A DNA stretch of 64,000 nucleotides from Euphorbia lathyris (GCF_963576675.1 NC_088915.1:6143001-6207000), one strand, 5' to 3'. Shown: positions 9,291-20,724, counted from the first letter of the stretch. Program-made: numbers and translations. The notes: a model not told the origin generated them from the sequence alone.

Positions 9291-10100
9291 AATGTTGTGG
9301 TAAATTTTCATTTCAGTCCTTTTTTATCCACAATTTGAGCCTGAAATCGGATAATTAGAAATCAATTATTCCAGTTGTGCTTTATGTCAACAAATTCAAA
9401 ATTAACTTATTCAATTTGCCAATGTTTGGGCTCCATTATGTTAATTTGGATTTTGGCCCAAAATTAATTTGTAAAATTTATGTTTTTCACCATTATAACT
9501 TAGATAAAACTTAAATTAAGTATTTTAAAAAATAAATAGTATCATTACGGCCTTGTTCTTGATGCAGATGTGGTGGTTTTAGATCTTAATCAACTTGCCT
9601 TCAGGTTTTATTACGGTCTTGTTCTTGATGATTGTAATATATTGACATAAAGTCAACATATTAATCAACTTGCCTTCAGGTCTTATTACGAGGTTGTTCT
9701 TAATAAATGGTATCATTTTTTCTAGTGGTTCTGTAAATAGTGTTGCCATAAACTTGCAAATGCATCCTATTCTATGCCAAAACTGATGAAGTGACATATT
9801 AGTTCTCCAGATTTCATTGTTCAATCCTTCTATTCTGTTTCTATTTAATGCATGGTCTTTTCTTTTATGAAAAGGGCATATGTGTATTAACTCTATAATA
9901 AAGTAATGATTTTATGGATATAAATACATATGTTTTTAATCTAAAAAATATTTATATACAAAATTTATGAAGAAAAATATATGTTTCAAAAATATAAAAA
10001 TAGTTTTTATACTAAAATTTGGAATATTATAATTGGTATTGTTCAATTTTTTAATATGATTTTAATTTGTACATAATAACTTTACCCAAAAAAAAAATTG
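9291..10100. other. gene-free AT-rich stretch with a ~75-bp tandem duplication
   Basis: The phrase 'aatcaacttgccttcagg' followed by 'tattacg' and 'ttgttctt' occurs at about 9588 and again at about 9663. A partial copy precedes it at about 9544. An 81-codon minus-strand frame spans the duplication, but nothing else supports it as a gene. Confidence 0.45.
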
Positions 10101-10104
10101 GGAT

Positions 10105-10440
10105 AATTACAAATAACTACCATGTGGTTTAGCTGATTTGCAGATCGGTACTTGTGATATTTTTATTTTTGCAAACATAACCATGTTGTTGAAAAATTTG
10201 ACATGTTTTTTTACTTTGCCAAATTTAGTCGATAACGACCTCAAAATGAAATTTTCAAGAATTAAAGTTGTTTAGTATAATTTTTACTATGTAACTATAT
10301 TTTTTTATTTTTCAAAATCGTCATTTTTTGAGTTTTCTCTCTCTAAACGTTATCTTTCTCTCTCATAAAAAAACACCACCTAAATGACCTTAAACCTAAA
10401 AAAATGAAGAATTAAAGTTGCTTAAAATATCATTTAACTT
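10105..10440. repeat. degraded half of a gggtaaa-type foldback element
   Basis: 'accatgtggtttagctg' near 10118 and the interior ('gacctcaaaatgaaattttc', 'aagaattaaagttgttta') match the interiors of 42379-42877 and 61705-62202. The opposite arm and target duplication are missing. Confidence 0.5.
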
Positions 10441-10680
10441 TTGAATTTTCAATATCCTCGGCTTATAGCGCTTCCAACACTGGCCCATCACACCATGTGT
10501 TTTTAATTCCACAAATTAATAAGGTTGTCAGGACTCGAACCCTCGACCGTTTGACTCAATAGGCTCTGATACCATGTCGTGGAACTGTTTAAATTAAAAA
10601 CTCAAGCTTATAGTCAATGTCCAATCATACATCTTATATCAATCTCTGGCAGAATAGTCAAAGGCTTGTTCTCCAACCCT
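10440..10680 (-). mobile_element. TRIM-like or LTR-retrotransposon remnant with tRNA-Met primer site
   Basis: Reading the minus strand, 'ttccacgaca' is followed immediately by TGGTATCAGAGCC (plus 10562-10574), the initiator tRNA-Met primer site used by many plant LTR elements. About 100 bp further on, 'tgttggaagcgctataagcc' (about 10446-10467) could be the start of a second LTR; a related 'gttggagaac' lies near 10670. The very short interior suggests a TRIM. No duplication was found, so the boundaries are approximate. Confidence 0.45.
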
Positions 10681-10823
10681 TACGAGAGATGATTTTTTTT
10701 TAAATTAACTAATGTAAATTTATTAATTTGACTCTATATTAATTATATTTCTTAATTTACGTTTCGAATGATTTATATAATAGGACGGATTGGTATTACT
10801 TTAGAAGTGGAATTATAATGATA

Positions 10824-10832
10824 TTGTTTAAA
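10824..10832. repeat. 9-bp target duplication TTGTTTAAA
   Basis: It is identical to 11312-11320 and flanks the foldback element between them. A 9-bp length is typical of Mutator-like transposition. Confidence 0.85.
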
Positions 10833-11311
10833 GGCTTAAAGCACTTTTTAGCCCCTGATCTATCCAAAATTTGTGCATTTGACCACTGACCTATTATTTG
10901 ATCATATTTGGCCCCTGACCTATCAAATTAGATAAAATTCAACTCATATTAAATAGAAAATTAACTTTATTGGAAAATTAACAGCAGTCACCAATACAAA
11001 AACGAAACATGACACATAAATAAAATTAAATTTCAACTAGAGATGGCAACAGTAACTATTTTACACAGTAAAAAAATCCTAAAAACTTTTTCTAGTGTTC
11101 CGATAGAGTGAAAATTAATTTTATTTATGTGTCATGTGTCACTTTTGTATTGGTTACTGTCGTTAATTTTCTAACAGAGTTAATTTTTCATTCAATATGG
11201 GTTGGATTTTATCTAATTTGATAGGTTAGGGGCCAAATATGACCAAATAATAGATCAGGAGCCAAATGCATAAATTTTGGATAGATCATGGACTAAAAAG
11301 TGGTTTAAGCC
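10833..11311. mobile_element. Mutator-like foldback MITE (ggcttaaagc family)
   Basis: Long inverted arms begin GGCTTAAAGCAC and end TTTAAGCC. Each arm contains tandem variants of 'ggcccctgacctatc' about 35 bp apart. The 9-bp flanks TTGTTTAAA are identical. Relatives are at 1-405 and 15526-15993. It has no coding capacity, so mobilisation would need a transposase in trans. Confidence 0.88.
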
Positions 11312-11457
11312 TTGTTTAAATTCAAAGGCGCAAAGTCATCCTCATAAATCTGTTATTTTAATTTTCATTTTTTTAATGGTCGGACATATATCTATATTCA
11401 AAATTTTAGAAAAAATAATAAAAATAATAACTATTCATTATATCTATATTCAAAATT

Positions 11458-12400
11458 ACAGAAGGCATTTGGCGACCTCTGGAGCTTGCGGTAAATGTAG
11501 AGGCCATGTTGAATCGTTGTGCCACGCTTTTAGGGATTGCCCTAAGAGTGAAGAGGTTTGAAAGAAAATTCTCCCTCATCATACTTTCTCTTCCTTCATG
11601 TCCCATTCTGTGAACGACTGGTTCTCAGATGGTATTAGGGGAAAATTATTGTCTTATATGGAGCATGAGGACATTTTCTTTGCCATTATCTGTCATCAAG
11701 TGTGGAAATGGAGGAACGATGAGATTTTTGATAATAAAGCTGTGCTTTTGCCTAACTTAGCTGAGTTCTTCTTGAAGAAACTCTCCTCTATTATTGATAG
11801 TTTCAAAGGTGAGTCCCTTGCCAGATCTTCCCCGAGTAGTGATGTCCACCTCGTGAGCTGGAGCAGGCCGAGAGAGGGGGTTGTGAAGCTGAATACTGAT
11901 GGTTCCTGCCTCAGTAATGGTAAGATTGCTGCCGGAGGTGTTCTTAGGGATGCGGGAGGCGCCTGGCTTTCTCGGTTTACCCAGAATTTGGGTTTGGGTT
12001 CTTCCTTCTCTGCGGAGCTCTAGGGCATTCTCTCTGGGATCCAGCTGGGTGTTAAGAGGCTTTCTGTGGAGTCAGATAACTTGGAGGCCATCAATATGAT
12101 TTTGGGTAGTCATTGCCATGGGTCTTCATAGCCGCAACCTTATTAAAGCTATTAAGAGGCTTAGCCCCTCATTTGATATCCTTGAGTTCAGCCACATTTT
12201 CCGGGAGCAGAACCGTGTTGCAGATCACTTGGCGACGGCAGGCCATGAGGGGGTGTTAGGTGTTTCTACCCTTACCGTTCCCCCTATCGCTCTTTATCCT
12301 CTTCTTTTAGAGGATAGGATTGGGGTTAGCTTTCCTAGGCTAATCCCGGTGTAGTTGCTTGTTTTGCTTTGCTTTCCTTTCATTTTCTACCAAAAAAAAA
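11458..12400 (+). pseudogene. 5'-truncated L1 copy (zinc finger and RNase H part of ORF2)
   Basis: Homology to the full L1 starts abruptly in the zf-RVT region (GACGKCRGHVESLCHAFRDC). It runs through RNase H to the ORF2 stop near 12354, a 36-bp 3' UTR and an A run at 12391-12400. Breaks seen: a TAG at 12021-12023 where the intact copy has Trp (SAELW), a likely TGA early on after EEV (about 11559), and a 1-base shift near 12112. A clear target duplication was not found; the 3' flank is occupied by the foldback at 12408-13026. It is a dead-on-arrival copy. Confidence 0.9.
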
Positions 12401-12407
12401 ATATTTT

Positions 12408-13026
12408 GGCTTAATGCTTCCCCAGCCCCCTTAACTTGTCTAAATTGGTCATTTTACCCCTCCAACTCATCGAATGTCCTATTTACCCCCCTTAACTCAA
12501 TAAAATTGGTATTTCTTACCCCATTAACTTGTCCAAATTAGTCATTTTACCCATTCTCAACTCATCGAATGTCCTATTTACCCTCTTATAAAAATAGTAT
12601 TTCTTACCCTTTTATAGTACAAAATTAACAGGACTTATTCAAACGAATAAAAAATACAAATAAGAACATTAATATAAACAAGTTAAATACATTATATGTA
12701 GGGATAATGTACCAAAATAGGCCTATGATTTTTGAGGAAGTATCAATTTAGGTTCCACGTACAAAATAACATAAATATAGGTTTAACGTTCAAAAAAAGT
12801 TATCAATTTAGGCTTCGATAACGGATTGTAAGGGGTGAACAATACCACTTTTATGGAGTTAAGGGGGTAAATAGGACATTCTATGAGTTGGAGGAGTAAA
12901 TGGACAAGTTGAGGGGTGAGAAATACCACTTTCATAGAATTAAGGGGGTAAATAGGACATTCAATGAGTTGAGGGGGTAAAATGACCAATTTGGATAAGT
13001 TAAGGGGGTTAGAAGAGCATTAGGCC
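12408..13026. mobile_element. foldback element (ggcttaatgctt family)
   Basis: The left arm starts GGCTTAATGCTTCC and the right arm ends GAGCATTAGGCC. Both arms repeat 'cccccttaacttg' and 'atcgaatgtcctatttaccc' two or three times. The flanks 'aaatatttt' and 'ttatatttt' agree at 7 of 9 positions, so the duplication is only approximate. It lies between two L1 fragments. The small open frames in the arms are not genes. Confidence 0.75.
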
Positions 13027-13044
13027 TTATATTTTTAAAATAAT

Positions 13045-13055
13045 AAGAGAATTAA
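13045..13055. repeat. target duplication AAGAGAATTAA of the truncated L1
   Basis: It is repeated exactly at 15346-15356, immediately after the A tail. This defines the insertion at 13056-15345. Confidence 0.85.
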
Positions 13056-15345
13056 TGGGGATATGTCGGAGGAATTCTCTCCGGATCGGGGTATCCGTCA
13101 AGGAGACCCAATGAGTCCCTTCTTATTTGTTATTGCTATGGAGAGATTGTCTCACCTGATCCAAGATGCTGTTGATAATGGGAAATTCCGCCCTGTGGTT
13201 ATCAATAGCTTCTGTCCCCAGATTACTCACCTGTTTTTTGCGGATGATGTTCTGATTTTTCTGGAGGGAAATGAGGAGCAGTTAAGTATTATTATGGATA
13301 TTCTTGATTGTTTCTGTTCGGCCTCGGGTCAGAAGCTTAATGTCCAAAAGTCAAGAATGATGTGCTCTAAAAATATGAACCAGAGAATCTGTAAAAGGTT
13401 GAGTGATCTGTCGGGTATTCCTCTGACTTGCTCCCTCGGGAAGTACCTGGGTGTTCCCCTCCATAGTCAGAGAGTGTCTAAAGTGTCTTTTCAAGATACT
13501 TTGGATAAAGCAAATATGAAGTGTGCCACGTGGAAAGCTAAGACTCTCTCTCTCGCTGGCCGTCTTACGTTAATTCAATCTGTCAATAGTGCGACTCCCA
13601 ATCACATTATGCAGGCTTGTCATCTTCCTGAACCTGTGCTGAAAGATCTTGATAAAATCAACCGTAGATTCCTGTGGGGGGAAGCTGAAGAGGGGAGGAA
13701 GATCTACCTTATTTCTTGGAGTGAGGTTTGTCAGCCTAAAGATATGGGAGGTCTGGGCATTAGGAAAGCCAAAGATAATAATAAAGTCCTATTAATGAAA
13801 CTCCTGTGGCGTATGTGGCAGTTTCCTTCAGCCCTGTGGGTCCAGCTTTTATGTGGCAAATATCAGAAGGATAAGGTGTTTGGGGGTCCCAAGGATAGAG
13901 TGGTTAGTTGTTCCTTTCTTTGGAAAGGCATTAGTGCGGTTTTTGCAGAATTTTGTTCAGGAATTGGGTGGAACGTGGGTAATGGCAGGTCCATCAGATT
14001 CTGGAAGGATATTTGGATAGGTAAGAAGCCTTTATTGGAGGTTTGTACTTCTTTGCCCCCGTCGGACATTCAGGACTAGAGGATTGCTGATGTGGTGGAT
14101 TCTGAGGGTGAGTGGATTTGGAATAAATTTGATTCCTACCTCAGTTTGGATTCACTCCTTACGATTAGAGGTGTTCAGATTAGTAGTCATATTGAAGATA
14201 AGGATAGTTTCTGTTGGACGCTGACAAACAATGAGGCCTATTCGTGTAAATCTGCTTTCCAGGCGTTCTATCAGGGTTTGGATTCCTCGTCCCGGGGGGT
14301 GTGGAAGACGATTTGGGCCTTAAAAGTGTCGTACCGTATTAGGAGTTTCCTGTGGCTTGGGACCAGGAATAGGTTGCTTACTAATTCGGATAGAAAAAGG
14401 AGGCATCTGGTGGATTCTGGAGCCTGTGGCAGATGCAGTGGGTATGAGGAGACTTTATGCCATGCTCTCAGGGATTGTGAGAAAAGTAGAGAGGTCTGGA
14501 GGAGTATTCTCCCTAGGGATGTGCTCTCTTCCTTTTTAGCCCATTCAGAGAATGATTAGTTTGTAGATGGAATTAAAGGGACTCTTCTTCCTGATGGGAA
14601 TCAGGGTGTTCTTTTATTTGTGGTGGTTTGCCATTAGATTTGAAGATGGAGGAATGATGAGATTTTTGGAGGAGTGGTTTCTCAGCCAAATGTCCTTGAT
14701 TTCTTTTCCAAAAAGATTAGTACCCTGGTTGAGAGCTTTGTTGAAGATCCCTTGGCTAGGGCTGTTCAGAGGAAGGAGGTCCATCTTTTAGGCTGGTGTA
14801 GGCCGAGTGAAGGTGTGGTTAAGCTCAATACTGATGGTTCTTGTCTAAGAGACGAAAGAATTGCTGCAGGAGGGGTTCTTAGAGACAATGGTGGCAGGTG
14901 GGTTTCTGGTTTCTCCCACAATTTGGGTATTGGCTCATCCTTTTCTGCTGAGCTTTGAGGGATTTTCTCTGGCCTGAAGCTTGCTAAGAATCTAGGGGTG
15001 GAGAAGCTTCTTGTTGAGTCAGATAACCAAGAAGCGGTTAACATGATTTCTGAGGGCAATGCTGTCTGCCTGAATAGCCTTAACTTAATTAGAGGCATTA
15101 AAAGGATTGGTGCCTCCTTTAAGTCTATTAGTTTTACTCATATTTATAGGGAGCAGAATCGCGTAGCGAACCGTCTTGCGATGGAAGGGAATTCTAGAAT
15201 GTTGGGTCTTTCTACTTTCTCTTCTCCCCCGGTCTTCATCTCCTCTTTGATCTTGGATGATGTGGTGGGGGTCAGTTTTCCTAGGCTGATCTCGAGTTGA
15301 GCGGGTTTTATGTGTTTGTTTTTCTTTTCCTATCCTACCAAAAAA
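13056..15345 (+). pseudogene. 5'-truncated L1 copy (from mid reverse transcriptase to poly(A))
   Basis: It starts inside RT (NGDMSEEFS), before the catalytic FADD motif, and continues through zf-RVT and RNase H to the stop at 15298-15300. A 40-bp 3' UTR and an A run follow. The reading frame is broken by TAG at 14077-14079, TAG at 14557-14559 and TGA at 14956-14958. Alignment by eye to the intact ORF2 puts Trp at all three positions. A frameshifted patch lies at about 14600-14670. An identical 11-bp duplication flanks it. The 338-residue first segment is well conserved, so truncation happened at insertion and decay came afterwards. Confidence 0.93.
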
Positions 15346-15525
15346 AAGAGAATTAAGTAAATAAATATTAAAATTTTAAAAAAAATAAGAATTCATAATT
15401 TTTAATTTTGATATGCATTCAACTCCTCACTAACTTCATTTTAAACCGTAGAATATGAAGTTTCATATATAAATATAAATAAAATGAATAACACTTTTTT
15501 TAAATGAATTTAATTTTAAAAAATA

Positions 15526-15993
15526 GGCTTAAAGCACTATTTGGCCTCTGATCTATCCAAAATTTTGTCATTTGGCCCCTGACCTATTATTTGGTCATAT
15601 TTGGCCCCTGATCTATCCCAAATTGGTGAACTTTCACCCAATTTAGATTCAAATTTAACTGAATCATTATATCATGGACAAGTAACGATATTTTGACACT
15701 TGAACTTAATAAATTTTAGTTTAGGATTTGTTTTTTGTTTTTTTTTTCTTTTTTAATTTAATTAATTATTTCCACATAATGTGCGAAAAAAACTTTAAGA
15801 AATATCACGTTTCAAGTTTAAGTGTCAAAATATTGTTGCTTATCAATGAGATATCGATTCCGTTAAGTATTAAATAAATTGGGTGAAATTTCACCAAATG
15901 GAATAGGTCAATGGCCAAATGTGACCAGATAATAGGTCAGTGGCCAAATAACACAATTTTGGATAGGTCAGGGGTCAGATGATGCTTTAAGTC
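15526..15993. mobile_element. Mutator-like foldback MITE (ggcttaaagc family)
   Basis: The termini are GGCTTAAAGCAC/T and the complement ending TTTAAGTC. The flanks TAAAAAATA at 15517-15525 and 15994-16002 are identical (9 bp). The arms carry 'ggcccctgacctatt' phrases in tandem. It is a close relative of 10833-11311 and 1-405. 16003-16324 is AT-rich, with nothing else recognised. Confidence 0.88.
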
Positions 15994-16324
15994 TAAAAAA
16001 TAACCAATTTAGTATTTCGAAAAAAAAAACCCAATTTAGTAAACAAAATGGTGTTTTTACATGCAATAATAATTAACTTGAAATTTAACATATTAAGTTG
16101 AAAAATTATTGGATCAATTAACAAAAAAAATTAATAACTTAAATACAAATTGTTTTCCTTAAGAAAATGAAAATAAATGTTATCCCATTTGTTTGCTAGA
16201 AAAAATTGTGTTGGAAAATAAATATGTTCCGGTGTTCCGCTACAACACTAGAAAATGAGAAAATGAATGACCATTATTTTTAAAATGGTAGAAATGAATG
16301 GAATATGGTTCCAAAAAAAAAAAA

Positions 16325-17152
16325 GATAAGGTGCAAAAATCACCCTAACGTTTACCGCACAGGAGTAATTTTACCCCTAAGATCTAAAATGATGCAATTT
16401 TACCCATAACGTTGGCAGTCAAGAACAATTTTACCTCTTAATATTGTTAAGTTTGGGTAAAATTGCTCTTTACTGCTAACTTTAGGTGTAAAATTTAGGG
16501 ATGCAAGTGGGACGGGGATTCTCCATCCCCGTCAGTGACCCGCCCCGAGGGGGGCGAGGAATCATCGATAAGAATCCTCATAGGACGAGGATGGGGATAA
16601 TTTTATCCCCTATAACGGGGATGGGGAATGGTATTCCCAACCCCGCCCTATTAATCCACGATAGGGAATTCCCGACGGATCCCCAATTATTCCCCATTAT
16701 ATTTAAAAGTATATTTTAAATATTATAATTTATAACATTAACCTTAAACTAGATAGACTTATTTTTAAATAAAAAATTAAATGGGACTAAATGAATATTG
16801 TTATTAATAATCACTAAATTAATATTTTTCCTTACCTAAACTAAAGGCAAAGCTATCTCATATCTCTTCTATTCTTTTTAAAAAAAAATATAAATGGTGA
16901 TTCTCCGCGGGGATGGGGATATGCAATAGAGAACAAAGTGTTTTTAAACGAGGATAAGGATCCCCGCGGGGACGGGAATGCGGGATAAATCTGTCTCCGT
17001 CTGTCTCGCGGGAACGGGGACGGGGAATCCCCAACTAGTCGGAATGCATTCTTTGCCCCGCCCTTGCATCCCTAGTAAAATTGCACCATTTTAGATGTTA
17101 GGGATAAAATTTCTCCTGGCTATAAATGTTAGAGATATTTTTGCATCTTATC
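16325..17152. mobile_element. foldback element (taacgtt family), host of a hAT-like insertion
   Basis: The ends 'gataaggtgcaaaaat' and 'atttttgcatcttatc' are complementary. The arms repeat 'aattttacccctaacgtt'-type phrases about every 30 bp. The interior is interrupted by 16496-17074. The flanks ('aaaaaaaaa' and 'ctaaaaaaa') match only 7/9, in an A run. Relatives: 21942, 41580, 42896, 43476, 51532 and 52898. Confidence 0.75.
16496..17074. mobile_element. hAT-like MITE with GC-rich interior
   Basis: TIRs are 'tagggatgcaa' and its complement 'ttgcatcccta'. The 8-bp flanks GTAAAATT (16488-16495 and 17075-17082) are identical, as expected for hAT insertion. The interior is rich in 'cggggatgggg' and 'gatccccgcgggg' words. 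It lies inside the arm of 16325-17152 and is therefore younger. It does not encode a transposase. Confidence 0.88.
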
Positions 17153-17183
17153 CTAAAAAAATGTTTTACTCTTTTAAAAAGAA

Positions 17184-18236
17184 GGCTTAATAGGCACCCA
17201 ACCCCTAAACTTGTAACTTTTTTTCACCTGGTCCCCTCAACTTAGGGGACAACCTCTCAACCCCCTCAATTCTCCAAAAACATCACATACAACCCCTTAC
17301 ACCATTATGTTCGGTCAAAATATTGACCCGTATAGAAAACGCGCTTGAATGTTCACCATACCAATGCCACGTGTCATTTTTGTAACAATCACTTGGATAC
17401 ATTTCACCTCGACGACCACTATCGCCAACCTCAGCACCTCGATAAGGCTGCGACGACAAACAGCGACAACACCTCGCACGAATATGGAAAAATTTAATTA
17501 AAAAAAGGGTAAATTCCAAAAAAAAAACCATGTGGTTTCACTTATTGACAAAAAAGGATCTATGTTTTTTCTTTTGTCAAAATGGGGATTGTGTTTAAGA
17601 CCGTTAACCAAAACGCGGAAAAACAGCTAACCCCGTCAACTGAGCTGACGTGACAGAGGGTATTTTTGTCCAGTTTTTTTTTCTTTCATATAAAAGGCAT
17701 CCCTTTCCATCAATAATCGATCACCAATTCAATTTAGGGTTTTTCCCCAATTTAGGATTTAACTTCTAGGGTTTCTCAATCTATGAAGAAATTGGGGGAA
17801 AACCCTAAATTGAATTGATGATCGATTATTGATGGAAATGGAGACATTTTATATGAAAGAAAAAAAACTGGACAAAAATACCCTCTGCTACGTTAGCTCA
17901 GTTGACGGGGTTAGCTGTTTTTTCGCGTTTTGGTTAACGGTCTTAAACACAATCCCCATTTTGACAAAAGAAAAAGCACAGATCCTTTTTTGTCAATAAG
18001 TGAAACCACATGGATTTTTTTTGGAATTTACCCTTAAAAAAATGACACGTGGCATTGGTGTGGTCAACAGTCGAGCGCATTTTCTACACGGGTCAATATT
18101 TTGACCAAACATAGTGGTGTAAGGGGTTGTATGTGAGGTTTTTGGAGAGTTGAGGGGGTTGAGAGGTTGTCCCTTAAGTTGAGGGGGCCATGTGAAAAAA
18201 AGTTACAAGTTTAAGAGGTTGGGTGCCTATTAAGCC
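17184..18236. mobile_element. foldback element (ggcttaatagg family), host of an inner foldback
   Basis: The termini are GGCTTAATAGGCACC and GGTGCCTATTAAGCC. The 9-bp flanks TAAAAAGAA (17175-17183 and 18237-18245) are identical. Each arm carries phrases such as 'cccctaaacttg' and 'cccctcaacttaggggac', then 'ccacgtgtcatttttg'. An 82-codon minus-strand frame in the left arm has no support as a gene. The element is split by 17507-18033. Confidence 0.88.
17507..18033. mobile_element. inner foldback element with ~240-bp arms (gggtaaattcc family)
   Basis: The termini are GGGTAAATTCC and GGAATTTACCC. The arms of about 240 bp pair nearly completely around a short centre containing 'ctagggtttctcaatc'. 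The 9-bp flanks TTAAAAAAA (17498-17506 and 18034-18042) are identical. The high arm identity suggests recent origin or gene conversion. Relatives with the same ends are at 42379, 53520 and 61705. Confidence 0.9.
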
Positions 18237-18601
18237 TAAAAAGAATAAAGCACTATCCTCATTTTCTTCGTATAATTTTCTATTGACTAATATTTTTCTA
18301 AACAAACAAACACTAAAAATTTAGAAAATATTTTTCTGCACAATATTTTTATATTTTTAAAAATTTATTTCAAAGTTTATAACTTTTAATTTTTTCTTGC
18401 TTTTGCATAATTTTGTCAATTTATTACCTAATTTCAACGTTAAAAAAATTACTCTAATTACTAGAATGAAATTAAAATACATGTGAAATACTGAATGTGT
18501 ACTTGTACTAACTTTAAATGCATATAAATGCCACTATCTCATTTGTACCTTTAAAAAATAATTGCAACTATCATTTATCACCTTTATAAGGAAACAGGCT
18601 C

Positions 18602-18603
<2 letters not shown>

Positions 18604-18667
<64 letters not shown>
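18604..18667. repeat. (AAT)n microsatellite, left part
   Basis: About 20 AAT units. The same microsatellite resumes at 19078-19120 after a foldback element, as if one tract had been split. The 63-codon frame across it (poly-Ile) is an artefact. Confidence 0.9.
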
Positions 18668-19077
18668 GGTCTAATACACAAATAACTTTCTCAACTTGTC
18701 CAAATGTTATAACTGCCCCCATCAACTTTCAATTGTAACAACTTATCCCTTAAACTTGTCCAATTGTAAAACATAACCCCAAATTAGCAATTTTTTTACC
18801 CCGTATTTGAAGCAACCGTAAAAAAGTTTTCCCGGATTCGTATCACGCCAAAGATCTGATTATCATACTCCACAAGCATTGCAGATTTTGTATTTCACAT
18901 GTTTTTTCAATTGCAGTCCATATCAGCAATTTGGGGTTGTGTTTTACAATTGGACAAGTTTAAGGGGTAAGTTGTTACAATTGGACAAGTTTGATGGATA
19001 AGTTGTTACAATTGAAAGTTGGAGGGGGCAGTTGCAATATTTGGACAGTTCAGGGGGTTATTTGTATATTAGGCCTC
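18668..19077. mobile_element. foldback element inserted in the (AAT)n microsatellite
   Basis: The ends 'ggtctaatacacaaataac' and 'gttatttgtatattaggcc' are complementary. The arms contain tandem 'aacttgtccaattgtaa' and 'acaacttatccc' phrases. It is a shorter relative of 20116-20724, lacking about 200 bp of the interior. The target duplication cannot be read because both flanks are AAT repeat. Confidence 0.8.

Positions 19078-19120
<43 letters not shown>
19078..19120. repeat. (AAT)n microsatellite, right part
   Basis: It continues the tract of 18604-18667. It is followed immediately by the arm of a second foldback family at 19121. Confidence 0.9.
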
Positions 19121-19310
19121 GACTTAATACATAATTTGCCTTTTGAACTTGTCCAAAACATTTTTTTGGTCCCCTAAACTTTTAAAGTGTCTTGATAGTC
19201 CTCCTGAACTTGCGTAAAATGTAATCAATTGTTCACTCGGTTGTAAAAAAAGACAAGTTAAATACGTTTTAGTATAGTAGGTGTGCGTGCCGCGGGAGCG
19301 GTACCAAACC
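19121..19310. repeat. single arm of a foldback element (catcatttgcc family)
   Basis: 'gacttaatacataatttgcc' followed by 'ttgaacttgtccaaaac', 'gtcccctaaactttt' and 'cactcggttgtaaaaa' matches the left arm of 33294-37056. No right arm follows, so this is a half-element or a deletion product. Confidence 0.65.
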
Positions 19311-20106
19311 AAGGCAAACTCTGAAAACTAGATATGACCTCAAAATAAGAGGAGTTAAGGTCGGCCAGTAAGATGATGGAAGCTTCATTGTCGAGAGGGA
19401 AACAGCTCGGTGTGACCCGACGACTTATGCGCTACATGTGGTCCACGCCTATTTGTTCAGGAAAGACGGTGTGAACTCTTATTCGATTAGGGTATTCAAT
19501 CACGTTGTTGAGATGCTCAATTAACTCTTTAACCCGTTAAATTCTCAGTCGTGTTCCAACGTAACCACTAACCCATTTAAAATTTTAGCCTCCAATAACT
19601 TTATCTTACGACCGCCTAAGGGGATGTTTTGTTCATTTTCATGTTTATGTTTGCCTTTTCACTTTAAAATGGAGAGTTTTAGGTGTTTGGTTAGTGACCT
19701 CATGTTTACCTTTTACACGTGAAAAGTAGTTTTTTACAAAAGCAGATAATCTCTGCTTTCTTGAAAAGTAGCTTTTTTCCAACAGCAAACCATAACGATA
19801 AACAGTATGTAAAACTAACGGAATTTAATTCTATTGACACAAATTTAAGATGGATATGATAAAACATCAATGATTCATTAATTGAGAAAGTGAAAGAAAA
19901 GTGATATGGACATGAATCAATAAAAAGGTCTACATGACTACACCAAATTGGATTTACTATTTTTATTTATTTTTATTTTAAGAAAATAATTATTGGAACA
20001 CCAATCACGGCACATGTGTCTATATAATTATTTAATTTCATATATTTACATATTGAAAACTATAATTTAAAACATGATGAAAAAAATATACATATGTAAT
20101 TACTTG
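19311..20106. other. gene-free stretch
   Basis: No gene is recognised. 19311-19620 is of near-average base composition and unidentified; it could be LTR or host intergenic DNA. From 19620, 'ggggatgttttgttcatttt' and the repeated 'aaaagtagctttttt' words suggest the end of a MITE, but no matching right end was found. Confidence 0.3.
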
Positions 20107-20115
20107 TTAAAATTT

Positions 20116-20724
20116 AGCCTAATACACAAATAACCCTCTGAACTTGTCCAAATATTACAACTGCCCCCTTCAATTTTCAATTGTAACAACTTACTTCTCA
20201 AACTTGTCCAATTGTAAAATACAACCCCTCAAACTTGTCCAATTGTAAAACATAACCCCAAATTGGGATTTTTTTTACCCCATACTTGAAGCAACCGTAA
20301 AAATGTTTCCCTGAATTTGTATTACGCTATGAAATCTTCAATGAAGCTATTTCTCCACATAAACACATTTTCACCTACATAATATCCCAAAACTTTGAAT
20401 CAAGAAATCACTAAAAAACGAATAGCAATAACAAAAAGAAGAAGAATAAATTGAAGAATTGAGGATTTGGTTACTTAAATACTGATTTTTTTGGGTCTAA
20501 AGATCTGATTATCACATCACGAGAGTTTGCAGCTTTTGTATTTCACGTGCTTCTTCAATTGCAGTCTGTGTCAGCAATTTGGGGTTCTGTTTTACAATTG
20601 AACAAGTTTGAGGGGTTATGTTTTACAATTGGACAAGTTTGAGGGGTAAGTTGTTACAATTGAAAGTTGGAAGGGGCAGTTGCAACATTTGGATAAGTTC
20701 AGGGGGTTATTTATGTATTAGGCC
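20116..20724. mobile_element. foldback element (gcctaatacac family)
   Basis: The termini are AGCCTAATACACAAATAACC and a complementary end GTATTAGGCC. The flanks TTAAAATTT (20107-20115 and 20725-20733) are identical 9-mers. The arms are built from 'aacccctcaaacttgtcc' and 'aattgtaaaa' phrases repeated three or four times. The interior contains an A-rich 'aacaaaaagaagaagaat' patch absent from the 18668 copy. Confidence 0.88.

Noticed and set aside
11385..11456. An 18-bp direct repeat (atatctatattcaaaatt) as target duplication of the truncated L1
   Set aside because: Both copies lie upstream of the fragment, so they cannot flank it. They may mark a small local duplication.
13863..14069. Minus-strand frame of 68 codons inside the L1 relic
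   Set aside because: It is antisense to a clear ORF2 segment and is a shadow frame.
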